Origin: Chromobotia macracanthus
Taxonomy: Eukaryota; Chordata; Actinopteri; Cypriniformes; Botiidae
Assembly (NCBI GenBank): GCA_036877525.1
Contig: JAZGTH010000062.1
Span: forward strand, 7,562,501 to 7,626,500
Direction of reading: 5' to 3'
DNA length: 64,000 bases
Shown here: piece by piece, positions 1 through 12,557 of the stretch
Position numbering within the stretch: the stretch's first letter is position 1
Layout: the number at the start of each line of letters is the position of its first letter
Position numbers and translations under genes: made by a program
The notes under the pieces: model-generated
Database searches by the model: none
What the model saw: the letters and a program-made list of their open reading frames with translations, nothing else
What the model was told of the DNA's origin: nothing

Positions 1-1342
1 CCAGTAAGTAAACTGGGTCCTGCTTGCCTGAGTAGTGGCCCATTTGTAAATAGCTGAACGAGTGAAACAGAAGAAAAGTCTATCCAGTGAACTCTGACCT
101 GAGGAGTGGAGAAGTGATATGCAAACATTGATTGATTGCATTCATAATGGTGAAAAACAAAATTTCCCGGGAAATCGGACCCGACATCTCAAATCAAACT
201 CACTGTTATAAACTTACCGTTGTGAAAGTATGATAAGAAGCCCGTTTTAAACACTCGTGTGTTATGTACTCAATAACTGATGTTTGTTCGTTTTTAACCA
301 AAAACGTTTAAACGATATAATAAATACCGATTGTAAGTGTATAGTTTAGTTACATCAATAACATTAACTACATATGCTACAATAATAGGATAAGAAAACA
401 TATGATTATCTAACATAAATATTCTCGCAGCCCTTTTGCTTTTATGTGTTCATCATTTTGATCTAATTCTGTCCACAGGGACTCACCTGTTGTCGATAAC
501 AGATGACCATCCAACTTTAGCCGTTTCTAAACTACATGCTTTGTGAAATGTAAAGTCGTTTGGAAGTGTTAAGAATCATTCCAGAATGTGAAAGATTTAG
601 TCTGGAGTCTATTTCCTTCTTCCCTGTTCTTTCTGATTCCAGAACAGTTCTTTTCTTTCGGGCCGCACTAAAGTTTAGGTATACATCGTGTTCAAAGTCG
701 CACCAGGTTGCTACGGCTGTGTTTATCGAGTACGCTATTTTAAGTGAACGCATAGATTATTTGTGAATAAAATTACATAGAAAAGATCATTCTGTCTGGT
801 TTTCGGATTAAAATATAACGTTCTAGTTTAATATGCTACCAGTCAGCTTAAAAAATAAATTAATAAAATATGCTACCAAACATCTTAATAATAATCATTA
901 TTAATAATAATTAGAATTATATACACAACAATAATAATTATAATAATCTTTACATAGTACATCATTGCAATATAGAAACATTATATACACCATTCAAACA
1001 GTCAGATGCTTGTGTTATAATTTTTGAGTGGATTTATTAATCATTCTTGTGTTTATATTTTTTATGAGAGGTCAATCAATAATAACTTCCCTTCTTCATT
1101 GTAAAAAAATAAATAAGCTTAATAAGACAATCAATTTAATAAAAAGTTATAAAATCAATGCATTATTCTACCCCAACTCAGAATGATCTTTTATCCATAC
1201 ATTAAAACAGTGCAAAATTATAATCTAGTCTATTGTCTATAATATAGTCTATTGACTAGTATAAAAGTCCATCACAGAAATAGAAAATGTTGTTCTATAA
1301 ATATTAAATACATTGTAAAGGCAATGTTGATAAAGGTTCTAA
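1..1342. other. AT-rich stretch without a recognised gene
   Basis: I see no recognisable coding exon here. The longest open frames (about 68-73 codons near 532-766, one on each strand, overlapping) resemble no family I know and lack convincing splice signals. Positions 885-960 are a low-complexity run of AAT/ATT units. Confidence 0.5.
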
Positions 1343-1483
1343 TCAAATGGTCCCATTGAGCAGATATTCATTCAATGCAATGACAGTGAGTATAAACTGG
1401 CCCTCTGTCACAAAGTCCCCAGCTGTGATGTTAAAAGAGCCAGTTCTTGAGCCAGGTGGGATAGGTACCGCTGCCTGATCCAG
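1343..1483 (-). CDS. Candidate terminal coding exon of an unrecognised gene
   Basis: On the minus strand a plausible 3' splice site (ACTTAG before 1483) opens a 47-codon frame that ends in TGA at 1343-1345. The translation contains PIPPGSRTGSF, an NIT sequon and FILTVIALNEYL. It has the balanced composition of a folded extracellular domain rather than of random AT-rich sequence, and two N-glycosylation sequons (NIT, NGT). An adjacent stretch (about 1490-1590) in another frame also looks protein-like (GFFVTDINLTEDL), so more exons or a decayed gene may lie upstream. I do not recognise the family, and chance is a real alternative. Its position beyond the 3' end of jade3 gives no further clue. 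Confidence 0.25.
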   Translation of the reverse strand: MDQAAVPIPPGSRTGSFNITAGDFVTEGQFILTVIALNEYLLNGTI

Positions 1484-1712
1484 CTAAGTAATGTGGGATA
1501 TGTTGATATCACCATATCCTTTGGTGATTCAGTGGGATGGGAGCATATGTACTTCAGATCTTCAGTGAGATTAATGTCGGTCACAAAAAACCCTCCTATG
1601 GAGGGAGACACGTGACAATTTTTCAAAGATTGTGATAATATTAACACAAATACCTCAATAATAAAGATCAGTAGGAATGTTTTTATTCTAAACATTTATA
1701 GCAGATCATTAA

Positions 1713-1800
1713 TGTTGTCTTTGATTCCCAGGGAACACATGAGCTGATAAAACATATCTTAAATGCTTTGGATAAAAGCATCTGCCAAATATGGAATATT
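1713..1800 (+). repeat. SINE 3' fragment, tRNA-derived family
   Basis: The stretch carries the family's conserved 3' body (GCTTTGGATAAAAGCATCTG), preceded by a relic of the tRNA-like B-box region (TTGATTCCCAGGG). The 5' tRNA head is missing. Fuller copies lie near 6951, 26163, 31921, 46030 and 55643. Confidence 0.6.
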
Positions 1801-2594
1801 TGTATATCATGGAATACGGAATAGCAGGCAATGGATGTGTACCGTTTTGGTGCACATTTTGGAATCAGACACTTTTGAAAGTCGAGACAAGCAATGTGTG
1901 AGACTCTTGACAGAGGCCCTGAAAGTGACTAAATGACAACTTCCTTTGGATGAGCATCCAGCAACTCTCTGATCTCTTTTAATACTGTCTGCATTAACAC
2001 AGGAAATGGGTCAAGTTGAATTCATTGATGAGCATGGGTTTAAATATAACCTTTGGCTTTATCTTTTACTTACCTAATACTCCAGATGTGGATGTTTCTG
2101 TACTAACTGTAATTCATATTTCAGACTCAACCAAATATGTGCTGTGCTGGTTTCAAACTTTCACCTTTTTACCAATGATCATTAAGCCCGAAAATCAGTT
2201 AGTGTGAAGATAAACTGGTTAAGCTTGAACATAACATCAGATGACACTACAGTTCAGCATTGTTTAATCCTGAATATCAATATTTAAGTTAAAAAGGAAT
2301 GTTTGTTGGCAGAAAGTCTGAAAAAACACAGATCTTGTTGTTTTGCAACCATTAGAATAACAGTAAGCATATCCTCTAAATAAATCCTTGCTAAATATCC
2401 TCAAAATGTAAATTATAAACTCATCAAGCTCTGTGAGTGTATTGGCTGACAGCAGGAGGTGGATACAGCCTAAGAGAAACACCACAGACTGCAGAAATTG
2501 TGTTTTTGGAGCAAACAGATTTATAAAGCTGTACAGAACACTTGTGTACTAGACAGACAGCACTTGGAGAAGAAGAACACTGAAGGAGAATGTG

Positions 2595-2765
2595 ATGTTC
2601 ATTAATGTTAACAGATTGAGAACAGAACGAGTCTTGACTTTAAAATGTATTAGTAAATGTTTAAACTAAGAATAATAAATGCCATGGAAGAATTGTTAGT
2701 TCTTGTTAACTAAGGTAGTTAACTAATGTTAACAAATGGAAATTTGTGGTATTATAAAGTGGTAC
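2595..2765. repeat. Partial TTAACTAATGTTAAC-type interspersed repeat
   Basis: Repeated TTAATGTTAAC / TTAACTAATGTTAAC words with AATAATAAATGC between them, ending in a TATAAAGTGGTACC-like terminus, resemble a short non-autonomous DNA element that is very common in teleosts. This copy lacks one end. The family assignment is from memory of the motif and is not certain. Confidence 0.45.
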
Positions 2766-3014
2766 CATTTGTTTTTGTGCAAGACAAAAAAAAGTGCTGC
2801 TGCATAAATTTAAACTAGCATCACCAACACACAAACTAAATTATTACACATACAATTTTTTTTAAATGCTTTCACTAGGATGAAATCTTGTAATTAATTG
2901 TGATTTAGTCATTTGACAGGCCTAAACTGCACACAAACTCTCACTTAAAAACAAAACGGGGCAGCAGACAGCCTGTAATCTTCCAGATAAACAAGCACTC
3001 AGAACAAACATCTG

Positions 3015-3553
3015 TCCCATCAGAGTTCTTAAGTCTTTATTTATCTGCATAACCACATCAGTAAGAAAGTATCATGTTTTAGTTCATGGAAATCATCTCA
3101 CGCATTCCACATTGTAACACAAACTACTATGTACAGTAAAAAACTGAGTTTCCTTTTCGATCACTATATACAGAAACACATTTCAAGACCCATAAAACCT
3201 ACTGTACAAGACACAGGGTGTTCTCTCCTTTACTGGGTCCAGGTCCACAGAAACACTATGGTTTAGAGCTGGGAAGATAGACACAGTGATACTCATCATG
3301 AAAACAGATGAATCTCTGCCAGTCCACCAGAGAGAATAGTCTGGCACTCCTCAGTGAGAAGTGCATCTAAACTGCTCACATAAGAAGCCTGAGCTCTGGT
3401 TTCGTAACACCTCCATCTAATGACCATCATCTAATCCTCAACAGAGGAAAACTATTTTCTGCCGGAGGGAGAATATGGCACTTTTGATTACCGAAGGATG
3501 ATTTATGGTAATTTGTGGCAGTGGGTTTGATATTTCAATGCCATTGAATATTG
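3015..3553 (-). other. jade3: jade3 3' UTR with polyadenylation signal
   Basis: The stretch immediately follows the jade3 stop codon on the minus strand. A canonical AATAAA (TTTATT on the plus strand, 3036-3041) lies about 515 nt past the stop, so the transcript probably ends near 3015-3025. No other coding sequence is seen here. Confidence 0.5.
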
Positions 3554-6500
3554 TCACCTTTGCACTGGTGTCCTAGAGCGAAAAGACAGTTTTGTTCGAC
3601 TAGATGACTTGACATAGTTCCCAGCAGGGCTTCTCTGCGCTCTACCTCCTTGCCGTGACTTTCTCTTAGCCTCAGGTTCAGAGTCACTGAGCTCTGCATC
3701 TGGACAGTAGCCATCGGTCTCCTGGTGCGCTTTGCCGCCCCCTGGTGGGCGCTCGCTGGAAACTGGTTTGGTGAAGCCCGAGGACTTCCGCACATTCTTC
3801 TCAAAAGCTCTGAGGTCCTCTGTCCGTACTAAACTGACAGTGGCCTCTTTAAGGGATCTACTCAAATACTCAAGAGAGGTTTTGTTAAATCCACCAGCCT
3901 GAAGTTTCCCAGGAATCTCTGTACATGGTTTCTTCTCAGTGGGCGTCTGGCAGGAAGTGTCTCTTTGAAGAACCGGCTTCTCAATAATGCCATTGGATTT
4001 CAGCTGGCACGATTTCTCCTTTTCAGTTGCACCTTTCCCACTGGATGACTGATCATGGAGTGCAGCTTGCAGAGCCAGGGGTTTGCCCGTCTGCTTTATG
4101 ACCAAAGGGGGAGTCCCAACATATCTGCGAATACAGACTGAAGTAGGGATAAGACCGTTCGCACGCTCCTCCATCCATGTCCGACTCTGACTGAGCTGTG
4201 GTTTTCCCTGACCAATGCCTCCCTCACCACTGTCATGCACATTACTGCTGTTATCTGGGCACAAAGGTCCATTACCAGATTTGGAGGTGGGTTTGCCATT
4301 GCCGAGGGACACTTTGGGCATTTTAAGTTTTAAGGTTATCCTGGGAGAAGGGTGGAATAGGTCCTCTAAAGAACCAGTCACTGGAAGCCCTGCCAATGAA
4401 TGCAGAAGAAATTATCCAGCAGTCCTGTACTGTCACAATTATTAAATCATCTTTGCTGCCTTATTATAGCTAAAGGTAAAGTGTTCGTATCAGTTTTAAG
4501 GAGTAAAATTTTAACTTTTCTAGCAGTTATTATACCCTTAAACTAGTGTCAAAGAACTTTACAAATTGACAAGAACCTGAGCATTTTTATTTCAACCTTA
4601 AAAATGTTTTGTTGTTTTAAAACACTGGTTGTTTCAGAGAAAATCAAACTTTTAAAAAAATGGTTCAAGTTAAAAAAAAGTTAAAGCTAATTCCTAGCCT
4701 TTAAAGCATTGTAGTCAAAAATCAAGCATTTTTCAACTTTGTATGAACAGTAAACTTTTTTGACACACTGTCATCTAAATTAAAGATGGAAACGGTTTGT
4801 TACCTGCAGACAACTCTTGGTTGATGAGCTTGACATGAAGATCGAAGATCTGCTCCTGAGCTTTACTTTGAGACAGCTTCAGCTTTTCTCTTCGACTCAC
4901 CATGTAGCACAAGTTTCTCACCTGACAAAACCACACACACATTAAGATCAGATATGTAAGGCCCGTCTCACACATCTTGCATTTTTTCACTCCATTTCAT
5001 TAGCACCATATTGCAATGTTCACACTGCATGTGTAAGCATAAAGTAATAGTCAATTCCTATCGTGCGATTAAAAAATTATCTGCCAGGCTTGTCCATCAG
5101 TTTGTCCCCTCTATTGTGATGCAAATTTACTTTGAAAAAGGCTTGTTTACTGAATAGACAGTCATAAATAAGTGTGAATGATGAGCAGTACAACTGTAAT
5201 CTGTTTATTTTTTGGCCATTATCAAAAGGAAATAGCCAATCAAAGAGAGATTTGCCTGGTTACCATGACCCTGTTAGCCTCTGTCAAAAGTATAATTTTT
5301 TTATGTGTGTCCATTCAAAAGTATCCATGTATTCTGGCAAAATTCCTTTTTAGTGGTCTTAAAAGCATTTTTCCCCTCACTGATGGCTTCTTTTTGAAGA
5401 ACTACATATAACAGCTGAAAACATAAAAAAAAATCTCATCCACGATAAAACAAAAGTACCCACCCGCTCCAGGTCCTGCCGCAGGTGCATGAACATGCGC
5501 ATGCGTGTATGAATGCTGTCCTCCTGTGGCTGCAGCAGAAGGTTTTCTTCGTCATCTTTAGGCGGCAACAAAGGCTTGTTAAAGTTGCTTTTCCTCTTCA
5601 TCTTCCAGTACTGAAAGACGAAGTCCAGCAGGTGGAGAGGTAGTCCAATTTCCTGGGCCACTTCTTCAGGCTGCACAAGCGTGTAGAACTCCTCCTCCAG
5701 CTCCTGCAGCTTCTGTGCCCTCAGGCCCAGTTTCTCTGTCTCGGTCTGAGATTTGTGTCGGGCTGGACTCAAGCCCGGTTCTCCAGTTTTGGGTTTGCTG
5801 TGCTTTAGGCAGTAGGATTTGAACTTGACCTCATCACCTTCATCCAGGATGGTCTTCATCTCCAGGTTGTGCTCAAAAGCGCAAGTGACATGGAAAGGGA
5901 TGGTGCAGTTCTTAACCGAGCACTACAGGATGAGAAACGAGGTTAGAAACATGGACAATAGAACAAAATACTCATGTTCTTATGTTCTCCAGCATTACCT
6001 GTATGCAGGCTCCAGTCTTGATTTTACAGAGACTACAGATGAGGGACCAGCGACTGGGGGGGATGTGAGACACTTTGGTGATGGGTTCCATCCTTTCCGG
6101 ACACGCGATGCTCACCTAAACGTGCACACAATCACTTATTTACTTCGATAAAATTTTTTAGTAGTACATAAGTACATAAAGACCAACAACATTAAAGTGG
6201 TCATAAAAAGTCACATTTTCGCTGACAAAGTTCTCGTGCTGAAAATGAAAGCTTGAACTACTATTAAAACAAATTAAGAAAAAACATGTTCTCTATCCCA
6301 GTTCAAAAAGTACAATTTATTAAAACAGAGTTGCAGAAATGGCTTATTTTGAAACTGATTTTGTGATGTCACACGAGTAAATACAACAACACATTCTGCA
6401 GGAAATAATGAAATGTTAAATAATATTGCTGGCCTAATTCTATTAACCTGACACATAACTTACTTCCGGTATCCAGAGTGCACAGCTCACATGAGCCCAT

Positions 6501-8290
6501 TTGGTGCCTGCTTTGGTGGCCTTCATTGCGCCTCCTCTTTTTGGACACAGAAGGCACTGGGGATTGATGCCAAGCACACAAGTTCTGCACAGCCAGTTGC
6601 CTTCTGGCACTTTTACAATGCCATAGCACGCCTGCAACAGAAACGAAAATGATAAGTATGAGTTTTAGAATGACACTCATCCTTTCATAATAAAAAAAAA
6701 AAAGGAAATCAGGCTTTAGGTGTCTCACCTGGTGCACACAAATGTTGCATTTGTCACAAAAGACCATGTCATTGCCTTCCTCGCTGTCAGGCGAGCGACA
6801 CACATCGCATATAACATCCTCATCGTACTCTATCCCCAAGCCTTCCTCTGTCTCGATCGCGTGGTTCATGTTTTCATGACACTTCCTTTCCAGGGCCTCC
6901 ATTGCTCGCTCCACTGTCAACTCATCCAGCGGCCCATCTCCTGAAAGAAGCATTTTACATGTACATTTATGCATTAGGCAGATGCTTTTGACCAAAGCGA
7001 CATACAGTGCATTCAAGTTATACATTTGATCAGTATGTGTGTCCCCTGGAAATCAAACCCACAACCTTTTGCGCTGCTAAAGCAATGCTCTACCAGTTGA
7101 GTTACAGGAGACATTTGTTACTGTATTCCAATGAAGATTATCTTGGGTATTTCTAAGATCTACTACACCACATCCTACAGGAAAGTGACAGCCAGTGTGA
7201 AGAAGGCCATACTCTTTTTCGTTCTTACCCATCTGCCCAAGCTCTGCATTGAGCCGCTGGAGCCAGTATAGATCCATATCATCTAGATCATATCTACACA
7301 TAGCCTCTGCCAGCTCTTTGAAGTTGACATAGCCTGTCTCCATGGATTCTTGACTCCAGCACTGAATATACTTCCTTGGCCTGGTGAAAAAGACCTCCTT
7401 TGGCTTCTCTGCTATTATCCTGCACAGAAAACAACATGATCAAGTCACATAGGTAGTAATTTAGTACTGTACTGTGTTAGTACCATCATATAAAATGGTA
7501 ACATAGAGGTAATACCATAGTACTCCAAAATATTTTGAAGCATACTATGATACATGGCTCATGGCTGAAAACCATGGTGCGTTTTCCTTTTTTGTTAGTG
7601 GCTTTTTTCTAAAGTGGCTTAGAGTACAGCAGAGGCAACGGTCGGTCGGACAGACAGACAGACAGTGCATGATGTACCTCACAGATGGTTGAGGAATGGT
7701 ATCTGGACTGGCAAGTACTTGAACACCTTTCTCCCATTCCTGCTTCCACGTGTCAGCTAAAAGATAATAATCCTCTGGAGAGATATGATGAGAGTCTGGC
7801 AGCTTCATCGCACTGATCAGGTCTTTTCTGAACACCTGCAAAGAGAAGGTCCACACATGTACCCAAATAAGTGATACAACACAACGTTAACCAGAGTAAG
7901 TGATACTAGCCAACATCACCCAGAACAAGTGACCTGACCCAATATTAACCAGAAGAACTGAAAAGACCACTTCTATTGTGGCTATTATAGATCGGAATAA
8001 GGCAAATTAAAGGTCAAAAATGAATCCTTCTTCTGTTCGTACCTCTGCTGGTTTCTTCTGAGAAGAGGCAGGGGTACCCGGTTTGCTTCCATACTTGTTA
8101 GAGAAGGATGTTGAGGGACCTTTGAGAAGCCAGGGAGGAAGACAAATAACATTTGTTAAAAATGACTTCCAAAAATGTTCCATGAGGCTCAAACATCACA
8201 GAAGGTTTTATCAGCTACTAAATGTTGTAATGTTTACTCACTCTCATTGTCTGAACTGTCACTGCTGCTCAAAGCCCTGAGTCGTTTCAT
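3554..8290 (-). CDS. jade3: Jade3 (PHF16): PHD-finger scaffold of the HBO1 histone acetyltransferase complex
   Basis: JADE proteins tether HBO1 (KAT7) with ING4/5 and MEAF6 and direct acetylation of nucleosomal histone H4/H3 in the nucleus. Ten coding exons, in transcript order: 8290-8242, 8119-8043, 7835-7678, 7419-7229, 6940-6729, 6631-6464, 6115-5999, 5922-5464, 4921-4804 and 4389-3554. They join in frame to 2385 nt (794 aa; human JADE3 is 823). The start MKR followed by SSSDSSD matches the JADE N-terminus. The N-terminal EPL-like region precedes PHD1 (first Cys about residue 203, CDVCRSPDSEEG, then CDKCNICVHQACYG). The extended PHD (WAHVSCALWIPE to CAFEHN) reaches about residue 350. MRMFMHLRQDLERV and PRITLKLKMPK, characteristic of JADE3, follow. 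The C-terminal third is Ser/Lys-rich and fast-evolving. It lies in tandem with rp2, as in human Xp11.3, which supports jade3 over jade1/2. Confidence 0.95.
6951..7111 (-). repeat. tRNA-derived SINE in a jade3 intron
   Basis: Read on the minus strand it starts with a tRNA-like head (CTCCTGTAACTCAACTGGTA, B-box GGGTTTGATTTCC). The family body (GTCGCTTTGGTCAAAAGCAT) and an AT-rich tail follow. It ends only about 10 bp from the exon at 6729-6940 and reads in the same sense as jade3. It resembles cyprinid DANA/V-SINE-like families; the exact name is uncertain. Confidence 0.75.
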
Positions 8291-8671
8291 CCTGACGTAT
8301 CCTGCAATGAGAGATAAAGGAAGTCTGGTTCAAATCTTTCTCTAGTTAACTAATAGAGAAAATATTTACACTTCAGCAGTTCACCTACAATGAGGATTTC
8401 ATCCACAATGAAACTACAGTATAAAACGATTGTTATATAAAAGGAGAGCAGAAAAAGGAAAGGCTTGCAACAAAAGCTTGTTGCAATTTTTTTCAAAACC
8501 ACTATAAAAAACAAAAACATGCTATTCTTTGAAGTAACTCAGTGGACCAAGTTCATATCATGTTACATAAAGTACAAGTACCATGTAGTAACCATCTGAT
8601 ACCATGGAACAGCACAGTATTGTGTTATAAGGGCACCCTGAACCATTTCCTGGTATCTTTTTTTCACTCAC

Positions 8672-8734
8672 CATAAATTCAAAGCACATACTACTGTATT
8701 CATCCACCGTGGTTCTTCTGCTGCTTGCTCATGT
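8672..8734 (-). other. jade3: Probable jade3 5' UTR exon
   Basis: A minus-strand segment is bounded by a polypyrimidine-poor but usable TTTCTAG acceptor (just above 8734) and a strong GTGAGTG donor (just below 8672). It lies upstream of the start exon, whose own acceptor (TTGCAG, exon start 8301) leaves 11 nt of leader before the ATG. It has a short ATG-containing frame that closes, as upstream ORFs do. It is inferred from splice consensus alone. Confidence 0.4.
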
Positions 8735-10304
8735 CTAGAAACAAAGAAAAACACATGAGGAGTAAATACAAGCTGTTTAAGTTTCATGGAAATCTGGGAT
8801 AGTAAAACAGCCAACTGAAGGTAATGGGACTAGGAGACACCCAAAGAAAAGCCTGTACTGTGATTTATTACACCCAATACGTGACTGAGAGTGGCCTCCT
8901 TAAATAAATATTAACCTGCCTCACTTGGAGCAATTGCAGCCAACCCACATATATCAAAATATGCAAACGCACACCTTAAAAGCAAGGTATTTCAGGCACT
9001 ACTGCAAGTACTGACATTTAAGAATAGAATAAAATCACTGACATAGAATAAAAACTCTCTCTGTTTGCTTTAAGTAAGCAAATATCGCTCACAAAAAGTG
9101 AATGTTGGGAAGTGTTGCAAGCCTAACTTAAACCCGCATTGCTTAGATGAGCATTACTGCCCTAGTCTGAATTGACCATTAAGCCACATCTCTGATGATT
9201 ACACTTTTTCTAAAACTTGGTATTAAGAATATGTTATGGTAATGTTTCATCAGAGCTGGTTATTTATTTAAAAGATGAATGATATGAATGACATAGTATG
9301 ACACCTCAGTTCTTTCAATAGGCATCAGTCTCCCAGGTATTACAACCCGTCACAAGGGAAGTGGATGCAAAATATAATTTAAATTATAGCTATAATTTCA
9401 GCCCAGAGGAGAAACTGACATTCAGACACAAAAGTAACTGTATTATATAAGAGTTTAGCATACAGAATATACTTGAGGCATAAGGCCAGACCTAAAGTCC
9501 AGAAACTGCTGTTAAAGCAATGAATGTAATGATTTCTCAGAACAGTATCTTTAACAAAAAAAACTCCTATAAATGCACTATGTTCTCAATGCATTTAATG
9601 CGTTTTTAAGCTCTTGTGCTCATCACCTCACAGTAAGACAGTGATGTCCTGCTGTTTAACTAGTCAATAAAATCAGACGAGCTCCTCTTGAAATGTGATC
9701 ACAATTGTTGACAGAAGATACTTTTAAAATGTGTTACTACCAAGTTTAAATGCTGATGTGTCCCAGCTGGCCACTTGTGATCAGACCAAGTTACAGTAAA
9801 CATAGCCTACAGCTATTTTTCCATGAAGCCCGTGTTTTTCCATTAACTTTTATAGTAATACTATAGACCACAAGTACTGCAACACGTTTTCCATAAGTAA
9901 GTTCAAATAAATTAACTTTATTGAATTGTTATCATTAGGATTCAGACAGCACAATGCATACATGTAAAGTTTATGCATTGTAATGTCATAAACAGAAAAC
10001 ACATTCAGTGTGCATCCATAGTCCTTACAATGCGCCATGAAGGACTTTTGACATTTCACATTTGTGACAGCAACAGACCTGCTTTTTAATGTATGAAGGA
10101 ACATCTGCTTCTGACACACACACTCCTGCACGGCAGCACTGAGACTGAAAGCTGAAGATCTACCCAAAACTGGTTTTACACACGTTGATCCTGTCTTTGT
10201 TAAATCGCAAAGTTGCGATCTGCTTTATAATACACCTTTTCAACCATTTGCAGATCATTTTGCTCAGTTAAACTGACCCTCAGCTATAATCGTACAGGTC
10301 TGCG

Positions 10305-10400
10305 GTGAGGGATTTCGCGGGAACGAGAGGGGGAAGCGGAAGCTCATTCTCGCATTCCACTAATGTACTTCCGCTCCAAACTTTGTCTCTGCACTGTCTC
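10305..10400. promoter_or_regulatory. GC-rich patch with E2F-like and ETS-like sites
   Basis: In otherwise AT-rich DNA this patch contains TTTCGCGGGAA (10313-10323), a near-ideal E2F/DP sequence. GGGGGAAGCGGAAG and ACTTCCGCTCC follow, which are ETS-type GGAA cores on both strands. This composition is typical of housekeeping promoters. It may be a jade3 promoter, alternative to the one near 11176-11420. No TATA box or defined first exon could be assigned. Confidence 0.35.
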
Positions 10401-11175
10401 GCCCCCATGATTAGAAATTAGTTTAGAGATAATGTCTTCAACTTTAGACACTACATAACATTCTGTATATTTGTAATCTAACGTTTAATATATCGTGTTA
10501 TTGTTTATATGCTTCGGCTATATCGATAGTGTTACTAAACACAAATGTCTGATAATGCATGAACATTAGGCGATGAATAAAGGGGTGTAATTACAACCAC
10601 CACCTAAGGCCCATCACACAGGACCTAAAACAATTACACGACACTTGAAACACTTTTGTACTCCACCAAGTAAAACCAAAGCGTGATGCAACGAGGAGAA
10701 ATCTAGAAATCCTATGCGCACTGTTATGGTCATTTCGTTGACTTGCACTATGCCCGTACAATTTGCTGGGTGAACCGATCATACCAACTATACGCCCGAA
10801 TAAAGAACAATGGAGCTCACACAGTAAAGCTCTCTGAGCAGCAGTACTATAGTTGTGTGTTAGCATTAGGTGGTGGTGGTGTCCTCCATTACTGAACGCA
10901 TGAGGGTTTCTGATGGCCTTGGCGCCAAACTCGAGCCGCCCTACAAGACGAACACTTTACAGTGACATTCACTTTCACCCTCTAATAACTTAAATAACAG
11001 CGCCATTGCTAACTTAAATTCATTATATCGCGATCGCTGTTAGCTATACTGGCCCAGTTTTCAGACATGGCGCTTAAATCCCGGTCATAAAGGATCTAGG
11101 AAGCAGCAGGCCTGCAAAACTGGCACACTGGGCTCTGTGAAGACACGAGCAGTATTGTTCGTGCTGCACCCTTAC

Positions 11176-11420
11176 CTCACATCTAAAAATCCACCGATCG
11201 CACAACGCGATATACTTCGCAAAGCTGTCTTGAATTCAGCAGTGTGGAGATGCGGAAAATACGCGCATTTTCTTATTTTTCCTTTTCTGTTCCACTGTTA
11301 ATATCCCACAAGCAGAAATCACCCTCTCACCACGACACAACAGCACTATTGTACTGGTCGACCGCTGGGTCCTAAACCCCGCCCGATTCGTGGCGCCACT
11401 GACTGAGAATGCAAGAGCCA
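11176..11420 (-). other. jade3: Candidate first (noncoding) exon and promoter of jade3
   Basis: On the minus strand a good donor (GAG|GTAAGGG) ends a segment that is richer in CpG than its surroundings (CGATCGC, ACGCGAT, GTGGCGCC). It lies between the coding exons of jade3 and the 3' end of rp2, where the jade3 promoter is expected. The start is not defined by sequence alone. Confidence 0.35.
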
Positions 11421-11639
11421 GTAAACTATTTAGCATAAGTTAAATGTCCCCTAGACGCTACTTTGGGTGGGTTAATCAAAAGTAGTTTATAGGGTTGTAA
11501 CTCACAAACTTTGCGTTATATAATATTTGTGCGATATGAACTCAACAATGTGCACCCCTTTATATTTATATAAATTCAAAAACATTGGACAGATTTTTCA
11601 ACCAAAACGAATGTATTGACAAAGCACGACTTACATTAA

Positions 11640-12557
11640 TTTCTAGAAAATTGTCTCATACAAATAAAAAAGTACATTCTGATTGTACAAATGTACAAAT
11701 GTTTTTTGAGTCACAACAAAAGTTTGATTAAAACATTTATACAATTCTACAAAAATAGAAAAGCGTGAAGAGAAACTAAAGGTTGTTTTAGTAGTACATT
11801 CAATTGATTTTGATAAACAAATATATCAGTTTTAACTTTTTACATTCTTTTCAGAACAGTGTTACCTCAAAAACTCACAAGTAGGACAAATATATTTTGT
11901 ATGTTTACAATAAAAATACAGAATAAAACAAAATACAAACTGGCCATGAACAATTGTTCAAAAACCATGCTAATATAACAGAAAATTAAATACATGAATA
12001 TGTGATCTAATTTAACACATTAAGATATAAAATCTGATTCAGCACAATTGATGTTTTCTGGCATGTGAGAAATATTTTTGTTACAAATTTTACAGCTACT
12101 CATCATATACAACCTAACTGACTATACAAATATTTAATGGAAACATGAATACAAACAAATATGGATAAAACACCATTTCCAGCTATACATTTGTAAATAA
12201 ATATGTATAGAATCAAATGTATGATTTTCAGCATAAATTACAAAAAAGTTCACAGCTAATGTTTGATTAGACTAAAATTCCTTGCCCTCTTGATCTGATT
12301 TAAAAGATCTGATTGACTACATGCCGTTTTAACAGTGACATTAGAAAACAATTACAATTGTCAGGTAATACAAAAAATACCAATTGTATGGAAGAATAAA
12401 TATTCGTTAGAAAACCATTAAGACCCTGTGCCTTGGCATTAATGTTATGCCATTACTAAAATTGAATAATTCCAATTCATGTTACAACACTGAAACTACA
12501 AAATATAAACAAATTAAAAAAATCTATATTAAGGTGGAACGACCCTCTGTGTCAGCT
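11640..12557 (-). other. rp2: Probable rp2 3' UTR, very AT-rich
   Basis: It follows the rp2 stop codon. It is dense in ATTTA-type and T-rich words on the transcript strand and has no coding potential. No canonical AATAAA on the minus strand clearly fixes the end, so the left limit is a guess. Confidence 0.35.
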
